Below are positions 17,558 through 26,337 of a stretch of 64,000 nt of DNA, in pieces (the first letter of the stretch is position 1; the number at the start of each line of letters is the position of its first letter). The stretch lies in contig NZ_CP166919.1 in the NCBI RefSeq assembly GCF_041379765.1, positions 2,170,001-2,234,000 of the forward strand. Direction: 5' to 3'. The notes under the pieces are model-generated. The model saw only the letters and a program-made list of their open reading frames with translations. It ran no database searches and was not told the DNA's origin. Source of the stretch: Thalassotalea sp. Sam97 (GTDB taxonomy: Bacteria; Pseudomonadota; Gammaproteobacteria; Enterobacterales; Alteromonadaceae). A program made the position numbers and the translations under genes.

Positions 17558-18739
17558 CTAGGCGCCAGCTAGACGCGCTCGGCGATCGAATTCTCGAATT
17601 CGACTGATGTAATGTTGCTCGGTTTGGCGAGTCATCACTGAGCGTTGACCGTCCAGTACTTGGCCACCTAGCTCATTGGCTAAGTGCTTTGCTGCCGTTA
17701 GCATTTGTTTAAACACTGTTTGCGGATCTCTTGCATTTGGCAGCGTCATAAACAGGGTGACACCACGGGTCGTGAAGTGCTCCATGTTATCCAAATCAAA
17801 GGTCCCAGGGTTGACCATGTTAGCCACAGAAAAGGTAATACGACCATTGCCAGCATTATCCTCGTGGCGGTGGAAAATATTCATCTCGCCAAACTTCAAA
17901 CCTAGCGTTAAAAAACATGGCAACATAGTAGCGCCCATCATGACCTGACTATCGGGCATAACAACCGATAAGGCCAGTACCTCTTGCTCCACAGGCTGCG
18001 CTGATTTGCTGTCGTCAAAATCAATTTCCATTTGATCGCGCTTTGGCGCAGGTGTTGGCGTGTTATGTTCTTGCCCGCGACGTTCTGCCGTAGGAGGATT
18101 CGGCTCAACAGCGTTATTTTCGCCACTGTGATGACGAATGTCCGTCGTGTCATCATGGCTTTTACGATGTTGAGTTTGATTTAACTCCGGTGAATGCTGC
18201 TGTGCTGGGCGAGATTGCTCCTGGTTCGATAAGCCCGCTTGCTCAAACGTATGTACCGTATCGATAATATCATCTTGCTCTACCGCACTAAACGACAATT
18301 GTTGCTCCGGCAACAGTGCTTCGTCGCTATCCGCAGTGTGACGCAACGCATGATCAACGTCTGGATCTGATAATAATTCATCGTGATTGGTGCGAGATGT
18401 ATGTATTTCAACTTTATCAACCGAGCTTACGCCGACTAACACGCCTTCAGCGCTACCATGTGCCTCTGGCGATGCCGGTTCGCGGTTTGACTGCACAGAC
18501 GGTGCTGGTGTGGCTTCGTGGCCTATGACAGGTTTAGGTATGCCCACACCATCTTGATCAAAACCATCGCGATCAAAATTTCGCTCGATGCTTAACGCAT
18601 CGACACCTTCGGCACTCGTTGGTTCGAGTTTTAATGGATTTTTACCGTCTCGTCTGATTTTTTGACGACCATTGAGGAATATCGCAATAACGACGATAAC
18701 ACTGATTATTATTAATATATCTCTTAAACTGATTTCCAT
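17558..18739 (-). CDS. zipA: Cell division protein ZipA
   Basis: Anchors FtsZ filaments to the inner membrane at the division septum. 393 residues, longer than E. coli ZipA (328). An N-terminal membrane helix (about 6-25, ILIIISVIVVIAIFL) precedes a long acidic, Pro/Gln/His-rich linker (about 45-245). The C-terminal FtsZ-binding domain runs from about 255 (LALSVVMPDSQVMMG...) and includes GEMNIFHRHED. The start at 18739 gives the expected short cytoplasm-free N-terminus; the longer frame overlaps smc. It starts 13 bases after the smc stop, consistent with an smc-zipA operon. Confidence 0.93.
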   Translation of the reverse strand: MEISLRDILIIISVIVVIAIFLNGRQKIRRDGKNPLKLEPTSAEGVDALSIERNFDRDGFDQDGVGIPKPVIGHEATPAPSVQSNREPASPEAHGSAEGVLVGVSSVDKVEIHTSRTNHDELLSDPDVDHALRHTADSDEALLPEQQLSFSAVEQDDIIDTVHTFEQAGLSNQEQSRPAQQHSPELNQTQHRKSHDDTTDIRHHSGENNAVEPNPPTAERRGQEHNTPTPAPKRDQMEIDFDDSKSAQPVEQEVLALSVVMPDSQVMMGATMLPCFLTLGLKFGEMNIFHRHEDNAGNGRITFSVANMVNPGTFDLDNMEHFTTRGVTLFMTLPNARDPQTVFKQMLTAAKHLANELGGQVLDGQRSVMTRQTEQHYISRIREFDRRARLAGA

Positions 18740-18752
18740 TATCACGCTCTTT

Positions 18753-21700
18753 CTAACCTGCTTCTGCCATAGCCACAGCCTCGTCGATATCCACCGCAAC
18801 CATGCGGGACACGCCAGGCTCATGCATAGTAACCCCGGTTAAGTGCGAGGCCATCTCCATAGCAATTTTGTTATGGCTAATATAGATAAATTGTACTGTC
18901 TGCGACATTTCTTTGACAAGCTTACAAAAGCGACCAACGTTTGCATCATCCAAAGGTGCATCCACTTCGTCGAGCATACAAAATGGTGCGGGATTAAGTC
19001 GAAATATCGCAAATACCAATGATAATGCGGTTAACGCCTTTTCACCACCGGAAAGTAACGCAATTGTACTATTTTTTTTGCCCGGTGGCCTTGCCATAAT
19101 GCTCACACCGGTATCAAGCAAATCATCTCCGGTCAGTTCCAAGTAGGCACTTCCACCATCAAAAACCTTAGGAAACAGATATTTAAGATCGTTATTCACT
19201 TGATCAAACGTTTGCTTAAACTGCTGTTTTGTTTGCCGATCGATTTTGGCTATCGCCCCTTCTAATGTTTCTAAGGCCTGTTCCAAATCATTATGTTGAC
19301 TGTCTAAAAACTGCTTACGTTGTGATTGTGCCTCAAATTCATCAATGGCAGCCAAATTAATGGCCCCCAATTTGCTGATTTGTTTACTAATGGTCGCCAG
19401 TTTTACCTGCCACTGACTTTCCGTCGCATGGCTCGCCAAGCGAGCAATCACATCAGGCAATGACTGGCGTAGCTCAACTAACTGCTCCTTTGCCGTGGTC
19501 GCGCGTACTTTATGGTTTTCGCTATCAACGACCAACTGTTGTAACTGTTGTTGCGCCGCGGTGATGTCTTGCATCAAGCTATGTTGTTGGCGATTGAAGT
19601 TATCGATGTCGTTATTGGATTGCTGTACTCGTTGATGAATAGCCCCCTGCTGTTTGTCCAATTCGCTGGTTTGCGTTAACAGCTGCTGCAACGCCTGTTG
19701 TTGCTCCGCTAACGGTCTTTGACTATCGTGCAGTTGCTGTTGATACCGCGTGCTTTGGTCGTCAAGTTGCGTCAATCGCTGTTGCTCGCGTTGCCATGTT
19801 TGTTCAGCATTGCTCAGATCATGTTCCGCTTTTTGCTGCTGTAAGCGTAATTGCTGCAATTGCTCAGTGATCTCGCGTTGTTGTTGCTGATATTGGCGAT
19901 ACTGTTGTTGCAGTGCATCACGTTGCTCTATCAGCTGTTGTCGAGCATGCGGATCAGCCTGTCTATCCTTATCAAGTTGCTGTTGCTGCTCTAACAACTG
20001 CTGATAACGTGAGAGCTCTTGCTGATATAACGACTCTTGGCTTGCCAACTGCGCTTTAACGTGCTGGTAGTCGCTTTGTGTTTGTTGATATTGTTGCGCT
20101 AACAATTGTTGTTGATGATGATGTTGTTGCTGTTGCAGTTGCTGTTGCTGTAGACGTTGCACTAACTGGCGTTGCTCTGCTTGCAAGGTATGCAACGTCT
20201 CTTCACTATGGTCTAATCGCTGTTGTGCTTGCGTGTGTTGCGGCTCAAGTAACCCTAATTGTTGTTCAATAGCTCTCAACTTAGCTTTGCGCTGTAACAG
20301 ATCTGGCTGAGTGGCATCAGCATCAGCCAAAATTCCCTTGCGTAGCCACCCCTTGCCAGCCCAAATGCCTTCGGCACAAATCAGCGATTGTTCAGCGGTT
20401 AAGGTTTGCCGTTTTTGCATCAATTCTGCAACATCGTCGACGATACGGATATGAGCAAACAAAGCGGTCAACGATTGCGCATTAGCAATTTTTGATAACA
20501 GGCTGCTGGTGTCATCCAATCGCTCCGCCTGATTGGCCTGCTGTGTCTCAATGATCAGCATACCTTGTGCCAAATCCGTGACAACGCCGCTGACATCAAC
20601 GTTTTCACTGACCAGGTGTGCCTGCAACCAATGACCAAGCACCATTTCCACCGCGGTTTCCCAACCAGGCTCAACATCCAGTTGCTGCAATAACGTTGTT
20701 AGTGACTGCTGACCTGCTCTGGTCAACCACTGCGATTGGTGTTTTTGCCAATCGTTTTGTGTTTCCGTGACGGTAACCAACGCATCATAACGCGCTTGGC
20801 ACTGCTGTATTTGTTGCGTCAGCTTAGCAACCTGCTGTTGCTGCTCGGTCACCGCAAGCTGTTGCTGTTCGACACCATCATCGATTTGATCTACGCCATC
20901 TTGTAGGGTCGCTAACTGCATCGCAATATCTTGCTGCTCATTGCTCATGTTGGTCAATTGTTGTTGCAATGCTTGATGCTTATTATCATTAACTTGGCCG
21001 CGCAATTGCTCGATGCGTTGCTCCGTTTTTGCCATCAACTGTTGCGTCGATTCGATATGGGTGCGATTAATACTGACGTTTTGCTGAAAGGAGGCGTGCA
21101 ACGTTTGTAATGTATCCCAATGTTGTTGCCATGCCTGCTGTCGGGTGATCACATCATCGAGTTCATCACTGATATTGCGCGCCAATTGTTGTTGTTTTTC
21201 AAGCTCTGGACTGAGCTTTTCAAGCAAGGCTGTCGCACTGTGGCGCACGTTATCAACGCTTTGCATGTGTTCTTTAAGTTGCGCTCTTTCTTGTTGATGA
21301 CGTTCGATTGTCTTTTGCAAACGGGTACGCTGTTGCTTATTGTGCTCGATACGCTGCTCTAGCCCCGCAATAGCTGAGGTTAGCTGTAACTTTTGTTGCG
21401 TTAACTGGTTAAGCTTTTCGCTGCCATCATCTTGTTTAACCCGAGCATCGACAATATGGCGCTCGGCGGCACGTTGTTGCGCTAACAACTGTTCAAGGAT
21501 GTTTTTTTGCTGGCTTTGTTGCTTTGCCAATGAGTCAAGCTTTTGCTGACAGTGCTGAAAACGAATAGCGGCAAGTTCCGCTTTGACGTTTCGCTCATCA
21601 GCCTTAAGCGCTTTATAGCGTATCGCCGCTTGTGATTGGCCATGCAATTTTTCAAGATTAACCGCTAGCTCTTGACGAATGTCAGCAAGGCGCACAAGAT

Positions 21701-22268
21701 TGTCGCGGGTGTGACGAATACGGTTTTCGGTCTCTTTACGGCGCTCTTTATATTTTGAGATCCCGGCAGCTTCCTCAATAAAGACTCGTAGCTCTTGTGG
21801 TTTTGACTCAATAAGCCGAGAGATCATGCCCTGCTCGATAATGGCATAACTGCGTGGCCCCAGCCCTGTACCAAGGAAAATATCGGTAATGTCTTTACGA
21901 CGACATTTACTGCCATTAAGGTAATAGGTGTTTTGCGCATCGCGATTGACCGTGCGACGAATGGATACCTCACTGCGATCCGCCATAGAGCCTGATAAAC
22001 TGTTATCGCTGTTATCAAATACCAATTCAACACTGGCTTGACCAACCGGTTTACGTGCGCTGGAGCCATTAAAAATGACATCCGTCATTGCGTCACCGCG
22101 CAAGTTTTTCGCCGAGCTCTCACCGAGCACCCAACGTACTGCATCGATAATATTTGATTTACCACAACCATTGGGGCCAACAATCGCGGTCATATCTTGC
22201 TCAAAGGGTACGTGCGTCACATCAACAAAAGATTTAAAGCCAGCAAGTTTAATTTTTTTTAAGCGCAT
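18753..22268 (-). CDS. smc: Chromosome segregation protein SMC
   Basis: ATPase of the condensin complex that compacts and segregates the chromosome. 1171 residues. N-terminal Walker A GPNGCGKSN at 31-39, two long coiled coils (about 165-500 and 670-1010), a hinge around 510-660, and a C-terminal head with signature LSGGEKAL (about 1072) and Walker B CMLDEVDAP (about 1098). The second coiled coil is extraordinarily rich in Gln with local His runs, which gives CAG/CAA-like low-complexity DNA. Presence of SMC next to zipA-ligA separates this lineage from MukBEF enterobacteria. Divergent from cysZ. Confidence 0.97.
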   Translation of the reverse strand: MRLKKIKLAGFKSFVDVTHVPFEQDMTAIVGPNGCGKSNIIDAVRWVLGESSAKNLRGDAMTDVIFNGSSARKPVGQASVELVFDNSDNSLSGSMADRSEVSIRRTVNRDAQNTYYLNGSKCRRKDITDIFLGTGLGPRSYAIIEQGMISRLIESKPQELRVFIEEAAGISKYKERRKETENRIRHTRDNLVRLADIRQELAVNLEKLHGQSQAAIRYKALKADERNVKAELAAIRFQHCQQKLDSLAKQQSQQKNILEQLLAQQRAAERHIVDARVKQDDGSEKLNQLTQQKLQLTSAIAGLEQRIEHNKQQRTRLQKTIERHQQERAQLKEHMQSVDNVRHSATALLEKLSPELEKQQQLARNISDELDDVITRQQAWQQHWDTLQTLHASFQQNVSINRTHIESTQQLMAKTEQRIEQLRGQVNDNKHQALQQQLTNMSNEQQDIAMQLATLQDGVDQIDDGVEQQQLAVTEQQQQVAKLTQQIQQCQARYDALVTVTETQNDWQKHQSQWLTRAGQQSLTTLLQQLDVEPGWETAVEMVLGHWLQAHLVSENVDVSGVVTDLAQGMLIIETQQANQAERLDDTSSLLSKIANAQSLTALFAHIRIVDDVAELMQKRQTLTAEQSLICAEGIWAGKGWLRKGILADADATQPDLLQRKAKLRAIEQQLGLLEPQHTQAQQRLDHSEETLHTLQAEQRQLVQRLQQQQLQQQQHHHQQQLLAQQYQQTQSDYQHVKAQLASQESLYQQELSRYQQLLEQQQQLDKDRQADPHARQQLIEQRDALQQQYRQYQQQQREITEQLQQLRLQQQKAEHDLSNAEQTWQREQQRLTQLDDQSTRYQQQLHDSQRPLAEQQQALQQLLTQTSELDKQQGAIHQRVQQSNNDIDNFNRQQHSLMQDITAAQQQLQQLVVDSENHKVRATTAKEQLVELRQSLPDVIARLASHATESQWQVKLATISKQISKLGAINLAAIDEFEAQSQRKQFLDSQHNDLEQALETLEGAIAKIDRQTKQQFKQTFDQVNNDLKYLFPKVFDGGSAYLELTGDDLLDTGVSIMARPPGKKNSTIALLSGGEKALTALSLVFAIFRLNPAPFCMLDEVDAPLDDANVGRFCKLVKEMSQTVQFIYISHNKIAMEMASHLTGVTMHEPGVSRMVAVDIDEAVAMAEAG

Positions 22269-22572
22269 ACAAGCAAATTATCGTCAAAAGTCAATATAAA
22301 AGGGCATCAAGGTAGCTCATTCATATCGGTTAGATACACTCAAAATCCCGATATCACCTTAATAAAAACTGTTTGCCACTGTAGCAAATAAACACATGCT
22401 TTGTAACATTTTTCGTTGTTGTCGCGTCCCCCAGTTTGGGTATACTAAAGCCTATTGACCTTGCTCGATTATATTTCATGCTAAACCGTTAAAATTTAAT
22501 CGATACGTCACTGAACAAACATTGCTTATTGACGCTGCAAATGCAGCGAACCGACGTTCTAAGGAGTGATTT
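22269..22572. other. Divergent promoter region smc / cysZ (304 bp)
   Basis: AT-rich spacer. A TATACT hexamer at 22441-22446 is a plausible -10 box toward cysZ; the best upstream TTGTTG is 19 bases away, so the promoter call is weak. A good ribosome-binding site AAGGAG precedes cysZ. Confidence 0.4.
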
Positions 22573-23322
22573 ATGCGTACGGCACAGCTTGAACCTTCAG
22601 CCAACAGTGGGATCGGCTATTTTCTTAAAGGCTTTGAATTAATTCGCAGCAAAGGTATTCGCCGTTTTGTGTTCGTGCCATTGGCTGTTAACCTGATTCT
22701 TTTTTCAGTCGCATTTCATTACCTTAGCCTCCATATTGCAGAATGGGTAGCCGCCTTTGACGCATGGTTGCCTGACGGTTGGGCTTGGCTAACGACTTTT
22801 GTTGGGCCCTTAATGTACATCAGCGCGTTAGTGATTTTTTCATTTTTTTTCTCCACGTTTGCCAATTGGATCGCTGCGCCGTTTAACGGTTTGCTCAGTG
22901 AAAAAATGGAACAAATGCTCGCCGGATACGAGATCAGCGATAGCGGTTTTTTGGATGTGGTTAAAGACATTCCGCGTACGTTAAAACGCGAATGGCGTAA
23001 GCTGATGTACTACCTTCCTCGCGCCATCGGCTTTTTTATTTTACTATGGCTTATCCCTGTCTTTGGCCAGCTGATCTGGTTTTTATTCGTTGCTTGGATG
23101 ATGGCAATCCAATACTGCGATTACCCTTTTGATAACCGAAAAGTCGCTTTTGAAGACATGACCGGCAAACTGGCCGAGCACAAAGGTAAATGCTTTAGCT
23201 TTGGCAGCGGGGTGGCGATTGCGGCGATGATACCTATCGTTAACTTGGTGGTAATGCCAGTAGCGATTTGTGGCGCAACGGCGATGTGGGTTGACCACTT
23301 TCAACAAGATTACCGCGCCTAA
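22573..23322 (+). CDS. cysZ: Sulfate transporter CysZ
   Basis: Inner-membrane sulfate uptake protein feeding cysteine synthesis. 249 residues (E. coli 253). Family features: GIGYFLKGFELI near the start, then long hydrophobic segments around 30-55, 70-100, 145-180 and 210-240. The conserved FANWIAAPFNGLLSEKME lies around 95-112. Ribosome-binding site AAGGAG 7 bases before the ATG. The neighbourhood cysZ-zipA-ligA is conserved with E. coli, though here cysZ is divergent from smc. Confidence 0.93.
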   Translation: MRTAQLEPSANSGIGYFLKGFELIRSKGIRRFVFVPLAVNLILFSVAFHYLSLHIAEWVAAFDAWLPDGWAWLTTFVGPLMYISALVIFSFFFSTFANWIAAPFNGLLSEKMEQMLAGYEISDSGFLDVVKDIPRTLKREWRKLMYYLPRAIGFFILLWLIPVFGQLIWFLFVAWMMAIQYCDYPFDNRKVAFEDMTGKLAEHKGKCFSFGSGVAIAAMIPIVNLVVMPVAICGATAMWVDHFQQDYRA

Positions 23323-23472
23323 AACATATGTATTCATCACCGCGACGGCGCCGAGAAAACATATAAATTAACGATAATTTATAACAACTTAGCAAGCGTG
23401 TTAGGTTTGCCAATTGCGCAAAACTTGGGTATGTTAAAAAGACCAACTGCCCAAGTGATGCCGCCTATGATG

Positions 23473-24813
23473 ATGAATGAGAATTGGTTACAACGACGTT
23501 CAGAGCACGCCTTTCGACGGTCAGATCATCGCTCCCCCTTTCAACGTGATAGAGCGCGCATACTGCACTCTGCGGCGTTTCGTCGCTTGCAAGCCAAAAC
23601 ACAAGTGATGGGCGTAGGGAAAAGCGATTTTTATCGCACTCGATTAACACATTCCCTAGAGGCGGCACAAATTGGCTCGGGCATTGTTGCCCAATTGCGA
23701 TCCAAATTTGCTCGCCACTGTGAGTTTTTACTGCCAAGTGACGATGCCCTCGTTGAAGCCTTATGTCTGGCTCACGATATTGGTCACCCGCCGTTTGGTC
23801 ACGGTGGTGAAGTTGCCTTAAACTACATGATGCATCAGTTTGGCGGCTTTGAAGGTAACGGCCAAACCTTGCGCATCGTCAGTAAATTAGAACCCTATAC
23901 CGAACACTATGGTATGAATTTGTCACGTCGTACATTACTCGGCCTATTAAAATACCCGCAACTTATCGACCGCTTAACCAATCAACAAAACCGAACTCCC
24001 CCCGTTAATTTTCGCCAGCTCAAGGCCAATGATTGGTTGCCACCTAAAGGCTTATTTCATGACGATCTCGACATCTTAGAGTGGATTCTGTCACCGCTTA
24101 GCGACCAAGATAAAGAGCGCTTTCAGAGCCATCAAGAAAACTCCCGAGGTCATCATAAAACGTGTTTTAAATCATTCGATTGCTCCATTATGGAGCTCGC
24201 TGATGACATCGCCTACGGCATTCATGATCTCGAAGATGCCATCGTAACCGATGTGGTCAATTACGACAGTTTTTATCAAGCGGTGGTGATCCCATTAAAA
24301 AAAATCGATGATGCCTTTATTGATAGGCATAGCGATGACATCACCGAAAAACTGTTTTCAGGTAAGCGGTATTTACAAAAAGATGCGATCGGCATGTTAG
24401 TTAACTATTTGATCACCGCTATCGAGTTGGTCGATTTAAATGATCAACCGCAGCACACATTTCAAGAGCCGTTATTGCGCTACAATGCCGCCCTACCTCC
24501 TGCCCAAGCAAGCGTATTAAAACTGTTTAAAGATTATGTTTATCGTTATGTGATCAAGCAAGCAGACATCCAGCGCATGGAATACAAAGGTCAACAGATT
24601 ATCATGGAGCTGTTTGAAGCGTTTGCCAGTGATCCTGAGCGGTTATTGCCACCGCAAACCAGTGCCCAGTGGCTTAATGCTTGTGAGCGAGGATGCAACC
24701 CACAACGAGTTATTGCCGACTATTTATCCGGCATGACCGACGCGCATGCCATGAAAGTCTATAACAGTTTATTTACCTCAGTTGATTCGGTGGCCAGCAA
24801 AGATCATTACTAA
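23473..24813 (+). CDS. dgt: Deoxyguanosinetriphosphatase-like HD-domain phosphohydrolase (Dgt family)
   Basis: Hydrolyses dNTPs (classically dGTP) to deoxynucleoside and triphosphate; family members also defend against phage by dNTP depletion. 446 residues from this start. HD motif residues: His in RLTHSLE, HD in CLAHDIGHPPFGHGGE, distal Asp in ELADDIAYG. The N-terminal RRNDH-like region is here RRSDHRSPFQRDRARILHSAAFRRL. Start is uncertain: the frame is open from a GTG at 23398, and several ATGs cluster at 23458-23473 with no clear ribosome-binding site. The chosen one fits the length of type-2 Dgt proteins. Confidence 0.88.
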   Translation: MNENWLQRRSEHAFRRSDHRSPFQRDRARILHSAAFRRLQAKTQVMGVGKSDFYRTRLTHSLEAAQIGSGIVAQLRSKFARHCEFLLPSDDALVEALCLAHDIGHPPFGHGGEVALNYMMHQFGGFEGNGQTLRIVSKLEPYTEHYGMNLSRRTLLGLLKYPQLIDRLTNQQNRTPPVNFRQLKANDWLPPKGLFHDDLDILEWILSPLSDQDKERFQSHQENSRGHHKTCFKSFDCSIMELADDIAYGIHDLEDAIVTDVVNYDSFYQAVVIPLKKIDDAFIDRHSDDITEKLFSGKRYLQKDAIGMLVNYLITAIELVDLNDQPQHTFQEPLLRYNAALPPAQASVLKLFKDYVYRYVIKQADIQRMEYKGQQIIMELFEAFASDPERLLPPQTSAQWLNACERGCNPQRVIADYLSGMTDAHAMKVYNSLFTSVDSVASKDHY

Positions 24814-24858
24814 ACAATGACCTTGCCATGCCTGCGACCAATGTCAACAGCGCAAGGC

Positions 24859-25974
24859 TTAGCGAGACTGTTCTGGCACCGTCATGAGTTGTACATGTTG
24901 GTGCGCATCAGCGCGGCCAACCAAGTTCGAAAACTCATCCGCTAACTCATGACTCAGGCTGATAACCTGACGCCAATAACGCATGCGCTGCTCATCGTTA
25001 AGGTGTTTAAAGTCTTCACGATCGGGAATTTTTTGGTACGGTAAACGACCAACAAAGTCGGCCGTTGGTGACAATACCAGCACGTTATCAAAATACGCAG
25101 GGTTGGCTTGTCGTTTCGGTAAAAACTTATCAAACCAGCCGGGTTTGAACTGATGATAAAAGTGCGGGTACAGCACCAAGCCCGGCTTGCCAAGCTCATT
25201 AACACGATCGGCACAGGTTTGTGGTGCTAAGAATGGCTGGTCAAAATGATAGTCAATAATACCACCATCTCGATACATCCCCGAACCGGCACCGGTAATA
25301 TCTTGCACGCCATGAACCAACAAAGGGATCGCGCCAGTCGCTAATAGCGCCTGATAGGTGTTGTCAGCCGTCAATGATACCAACTGAGTATCGATACCAT
25401 CATGGTAATTAAACGGCACTTGCTGGGGGTTGCGACTAAACACTAGGCGTTGATAATGACGAGACAAACGGCGCCGGTCAATGCTGTTACTGAGTGCACT
25501 GTGAAGTAAACCCAGTAATTGTACCGGTTTATTTTCATAGCGGGTTAAGCCTTTGGATTTGGCCACTACGATATGATTTTCAAATATCGGATTATTGGCG
25601 ATCTGTGTGGCGCCATCTTGGCCCAACACATCCGCCAACAATCGCTCACTTTGGATCGATATTTGTTTCATAGTCGCGTTGTTGGGATAGTGTAAGCTCG
25701 CATACCCGTCAATCAAGCGGTTCATTGCCGCTAGCGGATCAGTCTGACCATAGCAGGCAAATCGCCAGGCACCAGCAGATGAGCCAAGCGTATATAAAGG
25801 CGATTGACGGTTGTTAAAAAACTCGCCACAAAAATAGCGATCAAGACCGGCCAACACAAACCACTTTGGTCCGCCACTTGCCCCAATTAACGCTTTAAAA
25901 AGCCCTTGCTGTAAACCATGTTGTTGAATTTGCTCATAAGCGGTTTTACCCGCATGTAACTGCAGAGCGGCCAT
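24859..25974 (-). CDS. Patatin-like phospholipase family protein
   Basis: Predicted serine acyl hydrolase, 371 residues. The patatin signature is complete: oxyanion-hole loop GASGGPK (31-37), nucleophile elbow GSSAG (S66) and the catalytic Asp in YRDGGIIDY (about 247-255), giving a Ser-Asp dyad. No signal peptide, so a cytoplasmic or membrane-surface lipase. The start at 25974 is preferred (GGAAT 8 bases upstream); the longer frame adds a poor His/Arg-rich leader. Convergent with the dGTPase gene, 45 bases between stops. Confidence 0.85.
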   Translation of the reverse strand: MAALQLHAGKTAYEQIQQHGLQQGLFKALIGASGGPKWFVLAGLDRYFCGEFFNNRQSPLYTLGSSAGAWRFACYGQTDPLAAMNRLIDGYASLHYPNNATMKQISIQSERLLADVLGQDGATQIANNPIFENHIVVAKSKGLTRYENKPVQLLGLLHSALSNSIDRRRLSRHYQRLVFSRNPQQVPFNYHDGIDTQLVSLTADNTYQALLATGAIPLLVHGVQDITGAGSGMYRDGGIIDYHFDQPFLAPQTCADRVNELGKPGLVLYPHFYHQFKPGWFDKFLPKRQANPAYFDNVLVLSPTADFVGRLPYQKIPDREDFKHLNDEQRMRYWRQVISLSHELADEFSNLVGRADAHQHVQLMTVPEQSR

Positions 25975-26337
25975 TGCGTTATTCCTTGACGGCGTTTGCT
26001 GGTGTCGATGCCGATAAATGATACTAAAGCTTACCGCGTGAACCAAGAATAAATTACCAGACTAGGTAGAGTTAGAGTGCGCGTGCGTCACCGGCTAAGG
26101 ATGATTGCTACCGCTTTTAACGCATCGTCTTAGGCCCTGTTAACCATTATTTAAATTTTCCACAATGAGCGATTTTTGTAATCGCAAAACAGAATGAACC
26201 ACGTTTTGGTTGTTCGATATGAAAGCATGCTAATACAACGAGGCCGAAAAACAGCCAGTGCCGCTTGGGTTGAGGCTAAAATCGTTTTAACCAAGGCAAC
26301 ACTGATGCCATCTCTCAGTAGACTGATTCAGCAAAAA
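25975..26337. other. Intergenic region upstream of the patatin-like gene (363 bp)
   Basis: Lies between two minus-strand genes. I see a short hairpin GCGATT/AATCGC at 26169-26185 without a strong T-run. A plus-strand frame at 26194-26421 runs into the kinase gene and is not credible. Otherwise nothing. Confidence 0.5.

Noticed and set aside
19500..20300. CRISPR-like repeat array
   Set aside because: The repeated TTGCTG-type DNA is in frame in smc and encodes Gln-rich coiled coil; there are no regular spacers.
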